A program made the position numbers and the translations under genes. 64,000 nucleotides of DNA from Nilaparvata lugens (taxonomy: Eukaryota; Arthropoda; Insecta; Hemiptera; Delphacidae): NCBI RefSeq assembly GCF_014356525.2, contig NC_052505.1, forward strand, positions 53,992,379 through 54,056,378. The letters run 5' to 3'. Numbering within the stretch: position 1 is the stretch's first letter; every line of letters begins with the position of its first letter. Positions 24,641-36,032 of the stretch are shown here, one piece after another. The notes under the pieces are model-generated. The model made no database searches. It was not told where the DNA came from and was given only the letters and a program-made list of their open reading frames with translations.

Positions 24641-26125
24641 TTAACTTATAGTTAACTATTGAGAATTTAATTTTGAGTACCGCGGATTGGTTCCAGTACA
24701 GGTTTATTATTATGTTAATTGTTCCTGAATCCATTCCAATGTTTTTGAGTATGTCCACCATCTTCTCGTGTATTACCCGATCAAATGCCTTTTTATAATC
24801 TATAAGACATGCAAATATGCTGCAGTTAACATCTCTGCTTCATTGACATAGTGCTTGCACACTAAAAAGGGCTTCCCGTGTACCTACAGCATTCAAGAAA
24901 CCAAACTGATTCGGCGCTATCTGTTCTTCACACAGTTTGTATATTTGTTTATGAATTATCTTCAGAAACAGCTTCAACACATGGCTCATTAATCTAATGG
25001 TGCGATAGTCATCACAGATCTTGGCACTTGGTTTCTTTGGTTAAGTGATGAACTCAGATTTCAGCCATGACTGTGGGATCCTGCCCCATGTGTAAATCTG
25101 ATTGAAAATGCTTGTCAACCGTTTAATGTTCTCGGTTCCAAGGAGTTCTAGGAACTCTGTGTGTATTCCATCGGGCCCAGCTGCTTTCACGTTCTTCATT
25201 TGGTTGATTGCTGCATTGACCACTTCCTCCAAAATGTACGGTCCACACTCTCCCGTCTCATGTGGGATGCCTTCAGCTCTGTTGTCTTGGAACAGTTACT
25301 CGATGTACTTCGTCCACTGTTCTCTCTTCTCTTCCAAAGATAGAATTAAATCTTCCTCATCTGATAATAGCACTCTTCCCGTCTTTCTTCAGCCAGTCCC
25401 GGTAAGCTCTCTCACTTTCTTGTAGATGTTGAAGTCGTCATGCTTGCTCTGTAAATATTCTATCTCTCCACACTTTTCAATCATTTTCCTCTCTTTGTCT
25501 TCTCTTATTTTGTTTACAATGATCTTCCGGATCCTACATTACTCACCTTTGTTACCCCTTGACAATCTTCTATCCTCCATAAGTTCAAGGATCTCCTTGG
25601 TCATCCATGATTCACTCCTCCTCTTATCTGGTTTCAACATATCCGTTTTTATATTTTGTACTATTTTATGTAGACCTTTCAGTTCCATTTCCACATCACC
25701 TCTGTCTGTCCCTTCATACTGATCATTGAGAGTCCGTATCACCTCTGCCTTTGTTCTCTCATCTCTCAGTTTTCTCAAATCGAAATGTGGGGGTGATTTC
25801 TTTTTGATCTTCTTCATTCTGATTCTAAAGGCCCCCACCAGGGGATTATGATCTGATAGAATATCAGCGCCTGGGTAGGTCCTCATTGTCATGCAGCTGT
25901 TTCGGAACCTCATGTTGATCATGATAAAGTCAATCTTATTTCTGATCACCTTTTCTAGTTTGTCACTGTGACTTTTCCAGGTATACAACCGGCGCTTGGG
26001 TTGTTTAAACCATGTTTTTGTTACAACTAAGTCATGTGTTGATGCAAACAGTTCCAGTGAGTCTTCTCTCTTGTTTCTCTCTCCAAGTCCAAACAAGCCA
26101 ACAGCGTCAGAGGTTTTCCCTTCCC
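24641..26125 (-). pseudogene. LINE (RTE-like) 5' part: endonuclease and start of RT
   Basis: The minus-strand ORF from 26096 reads GLGERNKREDSLELF, then RLYTWKSHSDKLEKVIRNKI and a DFIMIN box, then YPGADILSDHNPLVG: an APE endonuclease with its SDH box. A decayed linker follows with several stops. RT begins at 25232 (NQMKNVKAAGPDGIHTEFL), continues through GFLNAVGTREALFSVQ and CLIDYKKAFDRV (motif A, near 24800), and breaks off near 24650 where the other LINE begins. The family and strand are the same as at 9484-10050, which supplies the missing 3' part. It is 5'-truncated at 26125, next to the 8-bp target duplication. Confidence 0.85.
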
Positions 26126-26600
26126 CCTACCATACAGAGGTGTATTGGATCCAGCAGTGGTAACCGGCTAATGCTCCAAGGGGAGGTATTTAATTTTGCA
26201 TAGACAGCATCCATATTAGACTCGGTACTCGAAACATCTACTATTTTGGTTTAGGGCAGTGCCATATTATTAACCATAGTACTTTTCAGAGACCTAATTC
26301 GCATGGAGTTGCCATTTGGTTTGTTGTCTTGCACGGTTTAATATCTCCTCCAACTGTAAAACAAGTATTCAGGAATTCAACTTGATACTTTTCTATTGTA
26401 CCTTGGGCCATAGCAACAATTCAGAAGATTGTAGTTCAAATATCGGCTACTTTGTAGACCGTCAACCTACCAGTTTAAGAAACTACTTTTGAAATCAAAT
26501 CTTTTACTATACACTGTTCCTTCTGCTAATATCCTACTGCTTCTGACACCGCCTATGCTATCACATAGCCGTACGAATATCAACATAACCTATCTTTTCC
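26126..26600. repeat. Dispersed repeat, copy 2, half A
   Basis: Starts with the duplication cctaccat (26126-26133) and then aligns with 7120-7669 (gaggtgtattggatcc, agactcggtactcgaa, accgtcaacctacca, tacactgt). It forms the right half of the copy whose left half is at 9018-9483. Confidence 0.65.
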
Positions 26601-27946
26601 ACGCACACTCCCATAACCTCAAAATATATAATTATTTTTTCTGTATTATCTATGTCCCCTCGGGAGCAGGATTTTACAACTCATGCACTTTGCGAGTCCA
26701 GTCAACTTTTCCAATTCTTATTGATCATAATCTTATGAACTGATAATATAATTGTGCAAAATCTCAATGTGGGGACAATGTAGTCCCCATGATGATGGTT
26801 GAAGCTAAAAATAATTTAAATAATGTGTTTTCCAGAGTACAAGGAGCATTGTTGTCAGGTTTACCCGAAAATTCATGTGAGATAGATCGATCTACCTGGT
26901 CTTACATTGTAGAGCACTACTACGTTCAGAGGGATTCTGAATTATAAATCGGGGGATATTGATAATAAAAGGCTTAAATTTATCAAAAATGATTTTTTCT
27001 TCCAATTTTACTCATTTTTCGAAAATCATAACTCATCACTCATTGAAGATAGTGAGTTCCGAATAATGTCGTTTTATTCAGAATTTTATAATCTCAAAAA
27101 GGCGACCGAAAAATTTTTTGTCTGGTTAGTGGATTTGATGCTGAAAACTGGAAAATGTACCAAAAATACGAGGTTCAGGGCCACTTTGTTTCTAGCACAA
27201 GAAAATTTTGCATGAATAAATTGGTCTGGACTTCTCATATGTATCCAAACAATATACTAGAGAATCGAAGCTACAATAATATGAATTGCAAGCATCAATC
27301 AATGTATACTAGTAGTTCTGTGTACAGTAGACCTCACGCAGTTTTCTCATCCACAAGTATCTGATGTCACCTGTTCTAGTTGATTCAGTTGAATCGCAAT
27401 CACAGTTATCAGAACAGTTAATTTACTCTAAAAACTGTTATTTGTTTTCTCCAAGATCGAAAACTCACTTATGTTAATAAACTCAGTTCACGTTTGAATT
27501 TGTATCCCATATGATAACTTATCCCGTTCCGTGATAATCTTTCCATCTAATAAAAATCTTATTCTCAACTATTTTCAAATTATTATTTTTTTAATCAAGA
27601 ATATTCTTATTTCTTCAACATTAGTTTGTCCATTTGAATCAGTTTTTATTTTATTTCCAATCACCTATCAAATTTGTTATTCAAATGTGAGAATATAGAT
27701 ACTGATGGGCACCCATCATAAAAAATATGGAAACCCTAACTTATAGAAATAGACACGTCTACACATCTGTGTGATGCATGTAATGGATAATCAACTTGTC
27801 AGTTGATTTATTATCAATAATTCTATTGTTTGATTAACCCTATCTTCAAAGGAGATGATATATAATATAGTGATATGAGAGTATGGTGGAATTCCTTTAC
27901 TTTTCATATCATCCTTAAAATGCAAAATTTCAAAAAACCTTGTGTA
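26601..27946. other. Anonymous AT-rich DNA
   Basis: No supportable ORF. The last about 40 bases (gcaaaatttcaaaaaacctt) read on, across the mariner insertion, into the sequence at 28949-29100. The mariner therefore interrupts another repetitive unit. Confidence 0.4.
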
Positions 27947-28020
27947 TACAGAGTCTGTATGATAAGTAACCGGACTGACCTAAGGGAATCTTTTATTGGC
28001 AGAATATGTACAATTTTTCT

Positions 28021-28480
28021 TTAGAAATCCACAAAGTAGTCCCCATTGGAGTCGATAACACGCTGATACCGGATTTTCCAATCCCTGAACGCTCCCTGGA
28101 AGTCGGCAACCTCTATGCTGTCTAGAGTCCTCGTCGTAGCACGTTGAACGTTTTCTAGAGTCCCGAACCGCGTCCCCTTAGGTTGTCTCTTGATCTTGGG
28201 GAACAAAAAGAAGTCCAATGGTTTCAAATCCGGGCTGTGAAGAGGATGTGGCAACGTTACCCTCGACTGTTTGGCCAACTGCTCGGTGACGAGCAGGCAG
28301 GTATGCGACGGAGCATTGTCTTCATGAAGGATTCACGAATCGGCAATCCCCGGACGGACTCGATGAACCCGGGCGGTTAGTCGACGGAGTACCTGTCTGT
28401 AGTAGTAGACAGTAGTAACCTGTACTCGTTTAGAGTTTGGCCGGGCGGCACAAACTCTTTGTGAACGGCCAGTACTACAG
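28021..28480 (-). pseudogene. Mariner transposase C-terminus, left arm
   Basis: The minus-strand frame ends LDSIEVADFQGAFRDWKIRY. Upstream is HPLHSPDLKPLDFFLFPKIK, the mariner block holding the last catalytic aspartate (D present), and KQSRVTLPHP. Further upstream, in the unpaired centre, YYYRQVLRRL and a VCAARPNS stretch recall the block before the second aspartate, after a frameshift. The N-terminal DNA-binding part is missing. Confidence 0.82.
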
Positions 28481-28530
28481 AGAGGTGCTCCGTTGACTAA
28501 CCGCCCGGGTTCATCGAGTCCGTCCGGGGA

Positions 28531-28860
28531 TTGCCGATTCGTGGATCCTCCATCAACCACGACAATGCTCCATCGCTAACCTGCCTGCTTGTCACCGAAC
28601 AGTTGGTCAAACAGTCGAGGGTAACGTTGCCACATCCTCCTTACATCCCGGATATGGCACCACCGGACTTCTTTTTGTTCCCAAAGATCAAGAGACAACT
28701 TAAGGAAACGCGTTTTGGGACTCTGGAAAACGTTCAACGTGCTACGACGAGGGCTCTAGACAGCATAGAAGTCGCCGACTTCCAGGGAGCGTTCAGGGAT
28801 TGGGAAATCCGGTATCAGCGTGTTTTCGACTCCAATGGGGAAATAGTTGTCTCTTTGTAG
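28531..28860 (+). pseudogene. Mariner transposase C-terminus, right arm
   Basis: The plus-strand copy of the same region reads INHDNAPSLTC (second catalytic D block), KQSRVTLPHP, DMAPPDFFLFPKIKRQ (last D) and FQGAFRDWEIRYQRV. It diverges from the left arm by scattered substitutions and ends at a stop near 28858. It cannot encode a whole transposase. Confidence 0.82.
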
Positions 28861-28948
28861 ATTTCTGAAGAAGAATTGTACATATTATTACTTTGCCAAT
28901 AAAAAATTTCCTGAGGTCTGTCCGGTTACTTATTATACAGACCCTGTA

Positions 28949-29828
28949 CATCAACGCGCAGTTGAAAAAGGAATATTCCTGTCAAATCTCATCAAATTCT
29001 ATCAACGCGTTTTGTCCGCAATCGCGTTATATATACACAGACAAAAGAAAATCCGAGTTAGAATATAGACCTCACTACTTTCGGTCAATTATAGTGACTG
29101 GACCATGAGTCCCCCACAAGTTCTCTATACATTCCAATCTCACTCGTGAAATGGATTACAGTTATCTTTTTTCTACTTGAAACCAATATTGATATTTATA
29201 TTAATCAAATTTTGCTTCTCATTATCAATCCTTGAGTGCTCAAGTCTTGTTTCTTCCCAAATATTCTACTATAATGTAGATATAGTCTACTACTATCATA
29301 TTTTACGAGCAATGGCAAGGTCACCCTGGTCGAGCACTTGGCAAAAGGCTGCTGGCAGTATGGTTTCCACAAGTTTTCTATTTTCAGAAAACCAACTCAT
29401 ACCAATGTTATCATTCCTCTTCATTCTGGTCATCCTATTTTTCACAAACTTGCTGCTCTCAATAGCATGGTCTATGAAGCGCTAATAATACCTATGAGCC
29501 ATCATGAATTTGATATTGAGATCACTAAAATTAAACAGATAGCTGTCACAAATAGGTATGAATAAATTATGGTGAATAGATTATTAAGTAAAATCAACAG
29601 ACAAATTTCAATTGATTCTAGCTTTGTAGGCTCAAACTGTGAGGAGACTTGGATAACAATTCCATATTTAAAAAACTGAGATTTTTAAAAATAAAAATGG
29701 AAAATTATACTGTTGTATTGAACTTTAACAAAACTTGAACCTTAAGTTTTTTTTCTGAGCCTTTGAGACCTTTTTTGTTCATTGGTTTGATACTTTCTTC
29801 AGCTCTATTCAATTAAATTTGTATATCT
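28949..29828. other. Non-coding DNA between mariner and family-A copy 1
   Basis: 28949-29100 has repeated atcaacgcg words and looks like part of a dispersed repeat. The remainder is AT-rich with no supportable gene. Confidence 0.4.
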
Positions 29829-31821
29829 TGTCACGTTATTCTTTATATTTAAATAACGATTAGCCTCCTGCTTGGCATCAGTCGGTAGAGCATGAAATAT
29901 TTTAATATAATTATAAAAATTAGGTCGTGGTTTTTAATAGGATACAGTCTCATAAAGATCTTTATAGGCCCAGATATGAGCTTCCACAATAATTCTGATA
30001 ATTCATTAAAAAAAATATATATATATATATATGGTACTTATCCTATAGTATTGAGGAATTAAAATAAATTGCACACCATAAACAATTTGATACATATATT
30101 GACAAATATTGCAAAAAATAAATCAGAGCAAAAAATATATAGAGCGATAGAAATATATAATATAAAAATAGAACAATAATCGAAATCAATAAAATATCAC
30201 AGGCTAAATACTATTCTCTAAATTTCATAGCACGAAACGTTACCATGTGCTTTTATTTCATAATCATATGCATCCTTCTGTATGTAGCTGCGATATTAGC
30301 TTGCTAATACTTGTCGACTTGGACAATTCCATTAAAAATAGATTCCTTGAAATCAGCTTGATAAATTGGCAACCAATAATCCAAATATATATATTGAATT
30401 CTATAGTATCTAATAGATTTCTTTGCAATGAATATATTTTTTATCTCAGGGTGCAAGATTTGGCACCTGACGGAATAAATAGAGCAATTCATCTAGTGAA
30501 TCAGAGCTACGACAAACTATCGCAAATTATATTGCAGAAATTAAAGATCATATGAATATGTATTACTAGCCTAGATTTTATACTTCTTTGATTTATAGAA
30601 CTTCTGATATGTACTGACTCGTTACTCTTCTGATAAAATACCTTTAATACTATATTTACTTGCGCAAATATTTTTTTTATTAAATTCTTAATTTATGAGA
30701 AAACCCTTTCGACGAGCTAGCTTTGATTCTCATGTAATTTCGAAGCACTGAGGGCGCCCTATCACTATTTCAATATTTCTCACTCACGTGTCGAAATTTT
30801 CTTATGAGCTGCTGATGTCGATCCAACTCCTGGTGGTCCTGGACTATTGTAGCCGGAGTCGTCTCTTCCAAGGGGTTACAAAATTATTTAAAAAATGAAA
30901 ATGACTTTTGCTTTATAAGAGCATCACAAAGTCTTATAAGAAATTTAGTAATTCAATCTAACTTTGAATTTTTACAAGTTATAGCAAGGTATTACGCTCT
31001 ATAATATTCAGGGACCTCTCATGGTGGCATTTGGAAGGCGAGTGTTTGTTCTCCTTCCTCAATTTTACAATTCTCATTTCCGATTTCTAAATTTACATAA
31101 AATTTGAATATCCTAGTCCTCTGCCATTCAAGGTTCAAATAGACCGTACTAAAATATTAAATTATTACTTATGTTGTAAGTTTAATAATTTCTTTGCCTT
31201 CGGGCCATATCCAAAATATAGACTATACAACAATTTTATACAAATTCTATTTATTTGTAGAAATATATACAAATATTTTTGAATCAGCATACTATTGCCG
31301 CCTATCAATTGCCATTATGTGATTGGTGCATGCAAATTATTTCAGTATTCATGTGCCTGGTAACCTCCTATTTCCTGGATACATTTAATTATTTTTATTA
31401 GGTTTTTTAAATATGCTCTCTACATGCTAGTTAATTTTCTATAGGTTATTATTTGTTTCATGCATCATAATAATTAGCCACGTGAGACCTTTTATTCCTC
31501 AAATTGCATACCGTTTTGCCACAATTAATTTTTGCCAAGGTGTTTGGTCAGATTCTACGTTGCATGGCTTGGTCGATCGTTAGGTCGCCGATCACTAAAT
31601 GTTTATGCCTAACCTCAACCTTCAATATCTTATATAATATCATATATTAGCAAAAAATCATTTCAATTCCTCTTAGGCTGTTGTACAGTTTAGCCAGGAC
31701 AATCTGATATTATCTAATCCTTATGTTATCTCTCTGGCAATATTAGCCAGTTACTTTACTTAGACCTATTAATATTTCAGCTAGGGATTTTTATTTATCT
31801 ATCCAAATTGAATATGTTACA
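29829..31821 (-). repeat. Family A copy 1, 3' LTR (left)
   Basis: TG...CA-bounded LTR, nearly identical to 36033-38023. It contains an (AT)n tract at about 30014-30031, a tRNA-Lys-like relic at 29872-29935 and a 102-codon frame that I do not consider a gene. Confidence 0.9.
29872..29935 (+). other. tRNA-Lys-like relic in the family A LTR
   Basis: The words catcagtcggtagagcatga and ggtcgtggttt occur in the order and strand of the D-arm and T-arm of animal tRNA-Lys. An enlarged AT-rich stretch lies where the anticodon arm should be. It cannot fold as a tRNA. The same relic is at 36075-36137 and, inverted, at 49911-49978. Confidence 0.6.
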
Positions 31822-31832
31822 TGCACCCCTGG
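31822..31832 (-). other. Family A polypurine tract
   Basis: On the minus strand the run ccaggggtgca directly precedes the tgtaaca LTR start. The second copy has ccagggggcgcg at the same place (57510-57521). Confidence 0.6.
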
Positions 31833-32851
31833 ATTTGAATTCAAAATATTTGAGAATCACAATGTTTTTAATGAAAATCCATCCTTCAACACATCGATAT
31901 ATTCCATACTTTGTCTACAAATATACTCTCAAATTTTCTATCATAGTTCGCAGATCTATCTGCTGCGCCTCCCTTAGACCTCTATCAAATACAATAACAA
32001 ATTCTCCTTATCAACACAAAAAATATCATATTAAATATAATCTCCTAGACACATTCCTCCTCACAACACTTAGAACATAGTATTTTTAAATTTGCCGCTC
32101 GCAAGGCCGCCAACCTAACTACACACATTACTTGATTCTCTTATAATTGATTCCTTTCAAACAACAATTCCGATATACAAATTTTCTGGGGCTTATATCT
32201 CATTGTAATTCCTAGGTCTTAATATAAATGATTTTCTATATATCAGGTACAATTCCTTTCTTTTGCTAATGGTTCTTTGGCTTTAGGTAACTAGCATTCA
32301 ATTGAGGTTTTCCCAGTAACAAACATGGCATAAACTAACGGTAATAAATATAAAACATATAAATAAATATATTAACATTGATAAATATAATAATAACAGT
32401 GATAAATAACATTTTTGGGGTACAATATTTTTCTTTTCTTAATCATATGTTGAGCGCTACATACATTCAATCTAGATGGCTTTGTCAACCTACCAGTTCT
32501 GAATATCTGCTTTCTGACGTCATATACTTTGGCTTTGTGTTCTGCAGCATAAAACTTACCTTATTCGTCACATTTTTCACATTTAAGGTAATTTGCTTAA
32601 TTTATTTTTTACTATCCCCGTTTGTGTCTTATTTTATATGGTGTATATTATCTAATTACATAATTAAAAATTATTCTTTTGCTTGTTGCAGGCTTCGGAC
32701 AGTTGGGAGGAATAAAAACATCGGATTGTTGCCATGCGGTCTAACCCAAGATTAAATTTATCATGATAGGTCAGTAATTCGTTTGATAGTGGTGTTTTCC
32801 TTGATTACTTATCATATTTATTTCAAATTCTGTGATATGGTTTAATATTGG
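31833..32851. other. Family A copy 1, 3' untranslated part
   Basis: Non-coding. It aligns with about 56540-57500 of copy 2 in the opposite orientation (for example the poly-AT stretch near 32340-32410 with 56940-57020). Confidence 0.6.
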
Positions 32852-34911
32852 CTACATTTTCCCACCAACCAATGTGCGTATTCTCATTCTCTCGCAACTG
32901 GACTGTGTGTGATGCGATATGGCTACGATAGTGAATGGCCCTGAATAAATTAAAAAGAACTTACAAGTTACTTTCTCCCTTATAGTATAACCTCTCATGA
33001 TATAATAGCTATTTACTTCCTTTTTATTTACATTATTTCTTACTTCTTTCACTCTTCTTAAACACTGTTTATCCTTCATATATCTCCATAAGTAGTCCAC
33101 TCCATTATTTTCCCGGCATGAATCCATAGTTGTCCTATCAGTTCCATTTTTAATCCATTCATTTGATCCGTTTTTATCACATTTCTTTAGCCCATTCTTC
33201 CGGTCACATCGCTGAATATCTCTCTTGAAGCGTATGTGCCGCGGATGCATGCCGTCGGTCTCCTGTCCTCCATCCTGGTCTTGGTCCGGTATCTTCTTCA
33301 GGCGTTTGAAACGTGCATGCGGCCGGTATGCGCGCGCGCGGTTCCTCCTTTTCTTTCGCCTGACTTTCCGCCTCCGGGCCTTGCGGTGCATGCTTCTCTT
33401 TCTGTCCTGTAGTCTGTCCTCTCGGTACTGATGTCGGTCGAGTGTGCTTGGGCGCTTCTGTCTCCGGGCCTTGCGGTGGGCGCTCCTTTTGTCTGGTAGT
33501 CCGTCCTCCCTGGTGTCATCCTTCCCGTCCTTGGTGTGCTTCGGTGAGGTCGAATGATGCGCGGGTGTAGGTTCGGTGCGCGGATGCATAGTGGCGGTCT
33601 CCTCCTGGCAACTGTTTATATTTGGTAGTGATTCTTTGGTGGGGAATAGTATGCTTAATAGAGGTTGATGCTTGCGGGGTGTTTTAATTTCATGGTGGGC
33701 GGCGGTTTTTGATGGTAGGCTGTCTTGTATTGTTATATTGGGGGTATCATATATTCGTAATTTTTTAGCTGTAGTCTTCTCTGTGTTTGGTGGTGGGTTA
33801 TCTTGTGTTTTTTGTTGATTTGATCTGGACGCATGCTCTGGTTGTGGGTTTATTATAGTTGAATGTACGGTGGTGTGATTTGTGCTTACTTGTGGTAGTG
33901 GCAGGTCATAGCTTCTATTGTAATTATTATGAGTATATCCAGTATTAATGTTTAATCGATCATGGTCATCATTATAATTTCTTTGATAGGTTTGCTGTGA
34001 ATAATGGTTTGTTTGACGATTTTGAAAACTTCTATTATTCCAGCTGCTATTTTGATTATGATTATAGCGGCGTTCAAATTGAGGAGTAGATCCTGAGCAA
34101 TCATATGGTACTGATTCATAGGCTTGGCTGGTGTACTGATTAATTTTTGAATTAGGTTGATTTTGTGCATACATTTGATCTGACCGGTGTTTTGATATTG
34201 CCATCATAGATTGTATATTGTATAAATGATCTATCAGCTGTCTGCAACTAGTTATTGGCTGTGTAGTTAATGCGGTTCTGACTTGGAAAGGTAGCTTTTT
34301 TACGATTATATTTGCTAAAACAGAGTCAATTATTGGCTCATCCAATTGAGCATTTTTCAGTTTAAGGGTATTAACAAAATTGATGCATGTGTCGTCTGTC
34401 CTAGAATTATATTTGCTAGCAATGATATTGGCTAGTGCATCCATTTGTCTATTTTTACTCCAATATTGTTCCAGGAAAGCTGCACTGAATTCGTCCAACG
34501 TCCTGAATTCGTGAATATGGATCTGGAAAAACATCAGAGGTTCACCGCTTAACAAACTGGATAATCGAAGACGCCAAAAATTCCAAGAGGTGGGTGTTAA
34601 TGATTGAACTAGTTTTATCTGATCTATAAATTCTTCAGGTTGGAGATAGCGGTCTGTGTTATCAAAACGGCCTAATTCATTGAAACTGTGTAGTAAATCA
34701 AATGTTGCTATGGGAATAGGCTCTATATTCTCGTACGGAAATTGATGTAATTGACTCTCGAGTTGTACTAACTGCTCTTGGGCCTGTTTCCAGTGACTAG
34801 TAGCTTCCATTTCATTTTCTACTACTTCGGCATTTAATTCAGATAGAAATAATTGCTGTTCTCCAACGGCTGTCTCCAATGAATTAAGTGGTACTTGGTT
34901 TTGATTTATAT
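32852..34911 (-). CDS. Family A gag, capsid to basic C-terminus, fused to a possible integrase tail
   Basis: A minus-strand frame of about 675 codons; it is open a little upstream of 34879 with no ATG, because a frameshift separates it from the gag N-terminus. The order is a short coiled region, then a capsid-like gag domain (FDNTDRYLQPEEFIDQIKLV, FLEQYWSKNRQMDALA, then KKLPFQVRTALTTQPI). Next is an N/Q/Y-rich stretch, a proline-rich stretch, and a very basic block with two copies of an HRKAR-type repeat. No CCHC knuckle is present. The last 60 residues (EKVTCKFFLIYSGPFTIV) resemble the C-terminal tail of Ty3/gypsy integrases, as if protease to integrase core had been deleted. Gag would form particles. 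The link to integrase is inference. Confidence 0.7.
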
Positions 34912-35546
34912 CAGAATTTAGGTGAGCTATTGTATAGGTTTACTATCTGTTGTTTATTTATGGAAATAAGTTGACTATTGTTCCTGTTTGTAGCTATTTC
35001 ATGATTCTGTGAAGTGTTTTGTGCTGGTAGGCTATCTATTTTTTCGTTTAACTCACAAGTAACAGTATCTATTTTTGCTGCTAATTCGGTTGTAATTATT
35101 TTCTGATTCTCATTTTGCAAATCTATCATAACCTCTAACCTCTAACCTCTAACCTCTTCCCTATGATCTTCTACCTTGCTATCAGGAGCGTCCAACTTAC
35201 GTTCTACCGCCGGTATTGTGTCCGCAGTTTCCTTACCCGTTCTTATCGATGAATCCTTCAGTGATTCCCGCATTCCCTTCATTTCCGCCTTCAAGTCCTT
35301 CATTACTGTGGTCATTGTTTTTTCTAAACTATTAGAAAATGACTTCATCATCCCCTCTACTATAACCCTCCTTATTGTTTCTTGGGAGACGTTTAATGAT
35401 TTATTACTGTTTCCAGGATTCTTGGCGGTGATTGGAGATATCTGGGCGTTGGACTCCGTCGCGCCCCCCTCAGCGTCGATCACCGCTACTATCGCCATCT
35501 GCAGTGTGTCTGCTACCTTACTTTGCGTGGACGAAAAGAGACTCAT
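34911..35546 (-). pseudogene. Family A gag N-terminus, copy 1, frameshifted
   Basis: Starts at ATG 35546 (MSLFSSTQSKV). A coiled-coil-like region (MKDLKAEMKGMRESLK, ETADTIPAVERKLD) reads to 35142. There a run of four aacctct heptamers (35131-35159) brings a stop, and the frame resumes at 35129 (TVTCELNEKIDSL). In copy 2 the same protein is continuous (ETADAIQSVERRLD, VTCELNERID). A second shift near 34930 separates it from the capsid part. So copy 1 gag is broken in at least two places. Confidence 0.78.
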
Positions 35547-36009
35547 ATTTTAAAAATGGATTAAGTGTCAAGTGTTTGTTAAAAAAGTGAGAGTTTTGGC
35601 CAACAAGGCATTAATAAGGACACAAATGAGGATAGGCCTATGGACATTACAAGCCAGTAACCTATTTATTACTTAAGCTCTTATAATATAATAATACTAT
35701 TCATTGATTTCTGACTAGCAGTTTAGGCCCATAAAATATAATAGCTCTCTCTATAGAATATATTTTCTACAATAATAATAATATAAAAATTTCTTAAAAC
35801 ACATAATTTCTCCTTATTAAAGCTATTGTCCCCAAAAAGTAATACAAAAATTAACCCGCCTGTTTTCCTCAATACTCATATATCTATTATTTTATTATCC
35901 ATCCACGACAAATTTCAATATGACTAGACCTGTCTTTAATTATTATCCTCAATATAGGTCTTGACTTAATTTCAAATAATTATTTAATGAGCTCAGCTCT
36001 CATCATCAG

Positions 36010-36029
36010 TCCCACGTTGGTACGACATG
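36010..36029 (-). other. Family A copy 1 primer-binding site
   Basis: Read on the minus strand, tgtcgtaccaacgtgggac lies within 5 bp of the LTR end and resembles the tRNA-Lys complement tggcgcccaacgtggggc, with a few mismatches and one extra base. Confidence 0.6.
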
Positions 36030-36032
36030 TTG

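Larger units (their letters stand above)
27949..28946. mobile_element. Palindromic mariner derivative (two inverted transposon 3' halves)
   Basis: Both ends carry the same terminal repeat (cagagtctgtatgataagta at the left, its near reverse complement ending ttatacagaccctg at the right). TA dinucleotides at 27947-27948 and 28947-28948 are the mariner target duplication. Each arm, read inward to outward, encodes the C-terminal third of a mariner transposase. The arms are inverted copies from 27949 to about 28392 and about 28483 to 28946, with about 90 bp of unpaired centre. The transposase N-terminus and 5' half are absent, so it is non-autonomous. Its terminal repeats could still be substrates for a related transposase. 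Confidence 0.88.

Noticed and set aside
29870..29940. A functional tRNA-Lys gene
   Set aside because: The anticodon arm is replaced by an AT-rich stretch, the acceptor stem cannot pair and the internal B box is degenerate, so it is a relic.
30247..30555. 102-codon ORF inside family A LTRs, also readable in copy 2 (41505-41197)
   Set aside because: Between the copies I count about as many amino-acid changes as silent ones, and the right LTR of copy 1 has the frame broken, so there is no sign of coding constraint.
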